A DNA stretch of 27,262 nucleotides, taken from contig LRSR01006332.1 of NCBI GenBank assembly GCA_001579985.1, positions 1-27,262 on the forward strand, in the 5' to 3' direction. Shown in pieces: positions 24,599 to 27,262 of this stretch (position 1 is its first letter; every line of letters starts with the position of its first letter). The stretch is from Hypsibius dujardini. Lineage: Eukaryota; Tardigrada; Eutardigrada; Parachela; Hypsibiidae. The notes beneath the pieces were generated by a model that saw only the letters and a list, made by a program, of their open reading frames with translations, made no database searches and was not told the origin of the DNA. A program made the translations under genes and the position numbers.

Positions 24599-25894
24599 CG
24601 AGCATTAGAAGTGGCAGATTATAATTACGGTATTCGCATTCGCATTTAGACGCTATATGTGCTACATACATGGAAGCAATTTACAGTGATATAGTAATAA
24701 ATCGAAAGCTGAACATTCTACTGTTCATCGTATTAGTTATTTGATAGCGAAAGAGAACTTGCAAAATGTAAGGAAGTACCTGGTTGTACTTAGAGTTCAT
24801 TGAGTGAGCCACCTTTGTTTTGGCCAGGATTATTTCGACATACATCCCGCACATCGCGCAGTATTGTTTACACGCAGACGGTAGAGCGGCTATACACAGT
24901 TTCCACACTGCGCAGCATACTGTTTTGTGATATTTTATTTGCCTAGCCACACGTCGACACAGGACTGTATAATCAGCGGTAAATGCGGAAACCTTATCTT
25001 CTCCATTCTCCTCCTCCGCGTAAGGACTCCTTCGTCGGCTGTACACCTGACAGCTTGCTTGCGCGACTAGGTAAAGTGTGATGATAGGCCCGTTCGATGC
25101 GAGAAAGAGAAACATGTCTGCGAAAATCTCAAACACCACCGCAATCAGTCCCCGGCCGCAATGGAAACCAAATCTTTGCACGGTGTTCTGCACAAACAAC
25201 ACCCTCTGCTGTCAATCAAACTCTCCAAAAGTGCGGCAAAGCGCGGCAAAGTTATCACTACATATTGTATAGTGGGGAACGTGAGCTTATCAATTAGAAA
25301 TTAGAGTGTCTTTTACAAAACTTGAGCTGTGTTGGTTTGCAAAGTCCCTGGCCACTGATTAGAGGTCGGGGGGGGAGATATGGTGGAGAAATGAGAGTAG
25401 ATTATTGAGCTTCAATTGTCCCTTACTGATGAAGCCAAATCACTGCGGGGCAAGACAAGCCACGTAAAAACTGTGATTGTCTGTGGTTGTCTGTCTAGGT
25501 TCGAGGGACGCAGACCTTTGCATTTTGTAATTTTATTAACGCCCAAGTTTTTGGAAATGCAAAAGGATGACGTCGGTAAGCTTCTAGCTCGCAACTTAGT
25601 TAATTCAACGCTTCGATATGGAATTGAAGGCAGCAAAAACTATTCCAAAAATTGACACTAAAATATGTAATATTTATTATAAAATGTTGTTTTACCTGCT
25701 GAATCATACAAGGAAGAAGAAGATTCACTTGAAGTGTTAGAAAATTAAAATAAAAACTGGTTAATTTTTTTTATTTTCCCAAATGACTAAGGTTAGAGGT
25801 GGCAGCCCCTTTGAAACAAGCTGTTTAATGATTAATTAATACTGACGAAAATTAGGTTGAAATACTCGAACAGATATTTTTGCGAACCCTTAGG

Positions 25895-25940
25895 GGTTTG
25901 TTATTCCATATTTCCTTCATGGTTTGTTATTCCATATTTT
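25895..25940. repeat. 26-base direct duplication
   Basis: GGTTTGTTATTCCATATTT occurs from 25895 and again from 25921, nearly back to back. Confidence 0.8.
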
Positions 25941-26663
25941 GCGTTCAGAGATATATTCTTGGAGCCACTTTGTTGTTATTCCGAAATAAAAATAGAAATT
26001 AATCTAATTAGCGTTTACTGATTTTCAGTAATATTCCTTGATTTAAAATTATTTTTGTCTTTTAATTCCTTACAAATTATTCTATAAACACGCGGCGGTT
26101 CAAAATAGCATTGGAGCAAAAACTACCCGAAAAGGGACATCTGTTTATGTCACCGCAAACAGTTCAATTATTCATCGGCAGACAGGGCTTTTGCAAAGAG
26201 GCACACACAACTAACATGAGCATATACTACTTCCCGAAAAGAGAGCAAAGGAGACAGAATGTGTGCGAGTTGGAAACGGGAGCTCATTAGATGCTCGTTA
26301 CGGAGATTAGGGGTCCACATGGGTGCCGCACTGCATGAGACAGGTTGATTAAAATTTGAGTGACTTCCTTCTCTCCCTTTACTTGCTTGCAGATGGAAGT
26401 GGGTATATTGTCATGCGCGGTGTGGGATATATGGATGGGGATTGTGGAACAGATTGATGTCGCTGATAGTGTCGTTAAACTTCCATTTGTGAGATTGCCC
26501 GGCGCCGGGACTTGACGGGCTCCTCGTGATCTCTGGGGACCACACGTCAGTATATATTTGCTGCACATTCTGAAGGGTATATTAAACCACTGTAACAAAC
26601 TGTTTTACATAGTATCGAGTAAATGATGTATTTCGAAAACACTCCTGCCTACAATTTAACAAC

Positions 26664-26880
26664 AATCATCAGAAAACAACAACAAGCAACAAATACGGAA
26701 TAATAGAATTATATTGGTTGCAAATTCCAGCAGCAGTTTAATAATCAGAAAACGAAAAAAAATACTGAATAATAAAAACACTTTCTGTGCAAACTACATC
26801 AGCAGATTAATCGTCAGAAAACAGTATAAAAATCCGAAATATAAAATTATACTCTTTTTCCAAATAACAACAGGAAAATA
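26664..26880. repeat. Degenerate tandem array of ~70-76-base units, three copies
   Basis: Units start AATCATCAGAAAAC (26664), AATAATCAGAAAAC (26740) and AATCGTCAGAAAAC (26809). Each continues through a GAATAATA- or AAATATAA-like block to TGCAAATTCCAGCAGCAG, TGCAAACTACATCAGCAG or CAAATAACAACAGG. Confidence 0.7.
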
Positions 26881-27262
26881 ATTTCTGTGAAATTCAATCT
26901 AAAACAGCACCGAGCTATTGGAGGCACCGAGAACACGCACATTGTTAGGGAGCATTGGACTTTAAAATGACCACTGCGGAAGCGGATCATTGCCTGAACT
27001 AATTGGTCGCATTGAGCGCGCATACGCGTGTAATAATTGAGGACGCTTCCAGTTGGACAAAAGGGGCAGTTGCATTAACACAAACGATGGCCATCAGCTG
27101 CCCTTTACCCTTCACCAACAAATGAAATTATTCCGAACAACTAAAGCGTAACACAATTGATAATTCGCGTTTCCTTCTTCTCCATTGTGGCACTTTCATA
27201 CGGCAGTTTCAGCTAGATCAACAACGTTTGCCTGCTTGACCAGCGAACCATTTTTGCTAACT

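Larger units (their letters stand above)
20210..27262. other. Upstream flank of the GFI1-like gene, no supported gene
   Basis: Seven kilobases carry no exon I can assign. There are several tandem arrays (listed separately), a CG dinucleotide run at about 22061-22073, and moderately GC-rich, CpG-containing patches at about 22020-22720, 23385-23460 and 24990-25250. These patches could be promoters or untranslated exons. ORFs of up to 187 codons exist (22332-22895 and 24681-25202, minus strand) but show no domain and have shadows on the other strand. Confidence 0.4.

Noticed and set aside
24681-25202. 173-codon minus-strand ORF with some hydrophobic segments
   Set aside because: No domain or family signature; composition is mixed and Cys-rich without pattern, and there are ORFs on the other strand over the same bases. 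Chance or part of an unrecognised exon.
25412-25655. Paired ORFs of about 75-79 codons on both strands
   Set aside because: The plus-strand peptide looks protein-like but matches nothing I know, and splice sites or a gene context are lacking.

Overview
The window looks like nuclear DNA of an invertebrate animal. Genes are split by GT-AG introns of 82 to about 1,400 bases. The DNA is AT-rich, with many decayed tandem repeats and small transposons, and the protein families are animal ones. A nematode or related worm would fit, but nothing in the sequence settles the phylum. No gene reads convincingly on the plus strand; the three I can reconstruct all lie on the minus strand.

Region by region: (1) 1-1421 has no recognisable gene, only a CTGT-rich tract and a 40-codon ORF. 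(2) 1672-3178 is a complete three-exon gene for an LRMDA (C10orf11)-type leucine-rich repeat protein of 222 residues. (3) 3636-4974 is a 1.34-kb element with mariner-like terminal inverted repeats and TA at both ends, but no transposase that I can see. (4) 5287-12293 is an eight-exon gene for a predicted secreted, Ser/Gly/Ala-rich protein of 711 residues. It has a signal peptide, tandemly duplicated phase 1-1 exons and a furin-type basic site in every repeat exon. Its introns hold a MITE-like element, a tRNA-like element, CTGT-rich tracts and a 550-bp palindrome. (5) 12300-16580 has no gene I can support. (6) 16585-20160 is a four-exon GFI1/Senseless/PAG-3 zinc-finger repressor gene. Its six fingers are all present, and a SNAG-like MPRPDFLA peptide lies close to one possible start. 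(7) 20210-27262 is gene-poor DNA with several degenerate tandem arrays.

The three genes share no obvious pathway. LRMDA proteins are linked to melanocyte differentiation in vertebrates and GFI1 proteins to neuronal and blood-cell fate. The most interesting item is the secreted repeat gene. Its exon structure and cleavage sites predict a precursor processed into four related fragments of 74-81 residues, three bounded by basic sites and starting with Gln on both counts, all with Gly just before the next basic site. I do not recognise this family.

Exon boundaries come from reading splice sites and reading-frame phase by eye. All three models close in frame (669, 2,136 and 1,617 coding bases). 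No alignment or database search was possible.
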